NCBI GenBank assembly: GCA_005885565.1
Contig: VAXK01000274.1
Span: 1-5,970, forward strand
DNA length: 5,970 nucleotides
Direction: 5' to 3'
DNA from: Actinomycetota bacterium
GTDB lineage: Bacteria; Actinomycetota; Thermoleophilia; Gaiellales; Gaiellaceae
Both the position numbers and the translations under genes were made by a program. The notes under the pieces were generated by a model that was not told the origin of the DNA, did no database searches, and worked only from the letters and a program-made list of their open reading frames with translations. Below are positions 4,127 to 5,970 of this stretch, piece after piece; the stretch's first letter is position 1; each line of letters begins with the position of its first letter.

Positions 4127-5823
4127 CCCGTCTCGCGCGGCTTCCCGACGAAGACCGTCCGCTCGAGGCTGCGCGGGCTCGCCGGGTCGAAGAAGTCCTT
4201 CGCCCAGCCTTCGTCGCGCCGCTTGAGCCGCAACGGACTGTCGGCAGTCGCCTTGTTCTGCACGGAGCGAAAGCGGTAGTGGTCGATCAGCCGGATCGCC
4301 TCGACGGCGTACTTCGTCGCCACGTCGCGGTCGGCGAACTCGACCAAGTTGTCGCCGTTCGAGCTCTCGGCATTCGCGAGGTTCGACGAGCCGGCGTACA
4401 CCTTCGGGTTCTCGCCGTTGAAGTCGACGACGACGAACTTGTGGTGGATGATCTGCCCGGACCCGCCGGCGATCTCCTTCCGGAACGGATGCGGCACCTT
4501 CGCCTTCAGGTACGAGAAGGGGATGAACGGCGAGTCCGGGTCGGCGGGCACGGTCACCTTCAGGTCGCCGTCGAGCTTCTGCGTCGTCCCGAAGGTATAG
4601 AGGTCGTTCCGGTCCGGCAGCGTCCGGATCGCGTCCATCGCCGGCCCGCTGGCGGCGCCGATCTCCATGATCGCGAAGAGCACGGAGCTCTTTGCTTCCT
4701 TGATCGCGTCGGCGAGGCGCTGGAGGGAGACGGCCGCCGTCTTGTGGGGCGCGAAGCTCACGGCGCAGGCGGGCAGCGCGTCGGACTCGATCGGCAGCCA
4801 CCCGGCTGCGATCTCGCTCGACCTGAAATGGGATTCGCCGTCCCAGGCCTGACGGAAGGCCTGCTCGTAGAGATCGGCAGCCTGCGGGTCGTCGAAGACG
4901 AAGACGTTGTTCGACTGGGCGTAGAGCCCGCGGACGGAGAAGTTCGCGGAGCCGGCGAGGACCTTGACCGCCTTGTCTCCGCGCCGCTGGATGAACACCT
5001 TCGAGTGCGCGAGGCCGCTGAAATCGCCGGTCTTCACCTGCGCGCCCTTCGCTTTCACGCCGTCGATCGCGTCGAGCTCGAGCGGCCGGCTGTCCTCGGG
5101 GGTCTTCTGGGCATGCGTGGCGGAGTTGTCCTGGAAGAGCCGCAGGCGCGGCCCGAACTGCTCGAGCGCACGGATGGCGTCCGGCTCGTCGAGGTCGAAC
5201 GCGAAGACGTCGAGCTCGATGCCGGGATCCTCGAGCGCCTCGTCGAGGAAGTCGAACACGAGCCGGCGGCCGTGGAAGCCGAGCCAGCGCCACTTGTCCT
5301 GGAAATCTTTGGTCTCGGAGCCGAGCGTCAGCGGATCCGGCGTGAAGTCCTCTCCGCCGAAGCGATCCAGGTACGCCTGCGACGACAGATACCCGCGTGT
5401 GAACCCGAGCTGGAACTTCGCCGGTTGCTTCGGCATCAGCTCCACGGTCTGCTCTTCGGTCGCGACCGGTTCCACCTGGTCGTCGGTGCCCGGCCGGAAC
5501 CGCATCGCCGAGATGCGGTACGTGAAGTCGCCCGGTTTGACGTCGCCCGGGAAGTGCACCCAGTGGAACTTCTGGATCGGCGCCTGCTTCGTGTCGGTCG
5601 CCATCTGCCGCCGGTCCTTGTTCGTCGTGTCGGCCGTGACCGGATCCTGGAAGTTGATGCGGTTGAAGACGGGCGAGATCTTGCCGTCGGGGTCCGTGTA
5701 CTCGATCGCGAAGCCGGCGAGGTCTTCGCGGAGCGGCTCGTCGACGTCGAACGCGAGCAGGACCGCGCCGTCGCCTGCGTAAGCCTTGAATGTCAGTCCC
5801 CTGCCTGACGGTGCCGGCGGCAC
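4123..5823 (-). CDS. Phospholipase D-like (HKD superfamily) protein
   Basis: 566 residues from GTG 5823. The N-terminal ~110 residues look beta-rich (FTYRISAMRFRP at 100-111), perhaps a beta-sandwich. FTRGYLSSQAYLDRFG (141-156) follows, and then two PLD repeats. Repeat 1 has HSK (His273, Lys275) and GSAN (291-294), but the canonical Asp five residues after Lys is Arg280. Repeat 2 is complete: His460-x-Lys462, Asp467 and GSSN (478-481). PLD-fold enzymes use the two histidines for phosphodiester cleavage or transfer; substrates range from phospholipids to nucleic acids, and none can be assigned here. No signal peptide or TM helix is seen, so a cytoplasmic location is inferred. A TTG at 5859 would extend the protein 12 residues into ybaB with unconserved text. 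GTG 5823 has TATAGT six nt upstream and is preferred. The gene follows the ybaB stop by 7 nt and looks inserted between ybaB and recR. Its GC appears lower: 60, 62, 65 and 68% in sampled 60-base rows versus 73-75% in two recR rows. Confidence 0.85.
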   Translation of the reverse strand: MPPAPSGRGLTFKAYAGDGAVLLAFDVDEPLREDLAGFAIEYTDPDGKISPVFNRINFQDPVTADTTNKDRRQMATDTKQAPIQKFHWVHFPGDVKPGDFTYRISAMRFRPGTDDQVEPVATEEQTVELMPKQPAKFQLGFTRGYLSSQAYLDRFGGEDFTPDPLTLGSETKDFQDKWRWLGFHGRRLVFDFLDEALEDPGIELDVFAFDLDEPDAIRALEQFGPRLRLFQDNSATHAQKTPEDSRPLELDAIDGVKAKGAQVKTGDFSGLAHSKVFIQRRGDKAVKVLAGSANFSVRGLYAQSNNVFVFDDPQAADLYEQAFRQAWDGESHFRSSEIAAGWLPIESDALPACAVSFAPHKTAAVSLQRLADAIKEAKSSVLFAIMEIGAASGPAMDAIRTLPDRNDLYTFGTTQKLDGDLKVTVPADPDSPFIPFSYLKAKVPHPFRKEIAGGSGQIIHHKFVVVDFNGENPKVYAGSSNLANAESSNGDNLVEFADRDVATKYAVEAIRLIDHYRFRSVQNKATADSPLRLKRRDEGWAKDFFDPASPRSLERTVFVGKPRETG

Positions 5824-5829
5824 CCCATG

Positions 5830-5835
5830 ACTATA
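5830..5835 (-). promoter_or_regulatory. Putative -10 box of the PLD-like gene, overlapping the ybaB stop codon
   Basis: On the minus strand TATAGT (5/6 to TATAAT) ends 6 nt before GTG 5823. Its bases include the TAG stop of ybaB (5833-5831). TTGGAG 18 nt upstream is a weak -35 (3/6). This is the closest -10 match in the window and helps choose the GTG start, since no Shine-Dalgarno is present. Confidence 0.45.
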
Positions 5836-5970
5836 GGCCTGGTAGGCCCAATCCTCCAAGTCCGCCCATCATCCCGCCGAGGCGGGACTCCATCAGCCCC
5901 TGCGCCGAGCGCAGCGCCTCGTTCACCGCCGCGAGCACCATGTCGGCGAGCATGTCCGGATCGTCGGGGT
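5831..5970 (-). CDS. ybaB: Nucleoid-associated protein YbaB/EbfC, C-terminal part (5' end outside window)
   Basis: The first complete codon in the window starts at 5968, and the frame ends at TAG 5833-5831, giving 45 residues. The text PDDPDMLADMVLAAVNEAL, then RSAQGLMESRLGGMMGG and a Gly/Leu/Pro-rich tail ending LPGL, matches the last helix and flexible tail of YbaB/EbfC. That is a small dimeric DNA-binding protein, about 100 residues long, encoded just upstream of recR in most bacteria and downstream of dnaX. The Asp-Pro-Asp...Leu-x-Asp-x-Val-x-Ala-Ala-x-Asn-Glu-Ala signature is the diagnostic part. Its presence here, on the same strand as recR but 2.2 kb away, shows that the usual pair has been separated. 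Short, but confidently recognised. Confidence 0.88.
   Translation of the reverse strand, partial: PDDPDMLADMVLAAVNEALRSAQGLMESRLGGMMGGLGGLGLPGL

Noticed and set aside
3623..5293. 556-residue minus-strand open frame
   Set aside because: It runs across the convergent CNB/PLD junction in a third frame and is dominated by Arg, Ala, Gly and Pro. It is a shadow of the PLD-like gene and antisense of the CNB gene.
3721..5808. 695-residue plus-strand open frame running through the CNB gene and antisense to the PLD-like gene
   Set aside because: It spans two real genes in another frame, and its Arg/Asp/Glu/Val-rich text is typical of shadow frames in GC-rich DNA. No domain is recognisable.

Overview
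The window comes from a high-GC bacterium, most likely an actinomycete-type genome (Actinomycetota; a deep lineage such as Thermoleophilia would fit, but this is inference). The evidence is the very high G+C, the long open shadow frames, the use of GTG and TTG starts, start codons without a Shine-Dalgarno but with a -10-like hexamer 6-7 nt upstream, and the order ybaB ... recR ... aspartokinase - aspartate-semialdehyde dehydrogenase. I recall the same order in Streptomyces and Mycobacterium.

Layout, left to right. Positions 1-265 (+) hold the 3' end of a probable metallo-beta-lactamase-fold hydrolase. A 111-bp convergent gap with a perfect 15-nt palindrome follows. Then come asd (377-1315, -) and the aspartokinase gene (1305-2546, -), which overlap by 11 nt and form the entry to the lysine/threonine/methionine/diaminopimelate pathway. 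Divergent from aspartokinase, across only 48 bp, is a small membrane protein with four predicted TM helices (2595-3068, +). It meets recR (3072-3662, -) tail to tail, with 3 bp between the stops. Divergent from recR, across a 74-bp region rich in repeats, is a 129-residue stand-alone cyclic-nucleotide-binding domain protein (3737-4126, +). It runs tail to tail into a 566-residue phospholipase-D-like (HKD) protein (4123-5823, -), and the two stop codons share the palindrome CTAG. Finally, 5831-5970 (-) is the C-terminal end of the nucleoid protein YbaB/EbfC.

How the genes fit together: ybaB and recR are normally adjacent and co-transcribed. Here they are separated by an inserted convergent pair (PLD-like protein plus cyclic-nucleotide-binding protein), although both keep the same orientation. 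The PLD-like gene starts 7 nt after the ybaB stop, and its putative -10 box overlaps that stop codon, so it may be read both from the ybaB operon and from its own promoter. recR appears to have regained a promoter of its own. The amino-acid pair (aspartokinase, asd) is a standard housekeeping unit. No RNA genes, CRISPR arrays, insertion sequences or tRNAs were seen, and no stretch over 300 bases lacks a gene. The main points of interest are the split ybaB-recR locus, the repeat-dense recR/CNB divergent promoter region, and the consistent leaderless-type architecture of five of the six visible gene starts.
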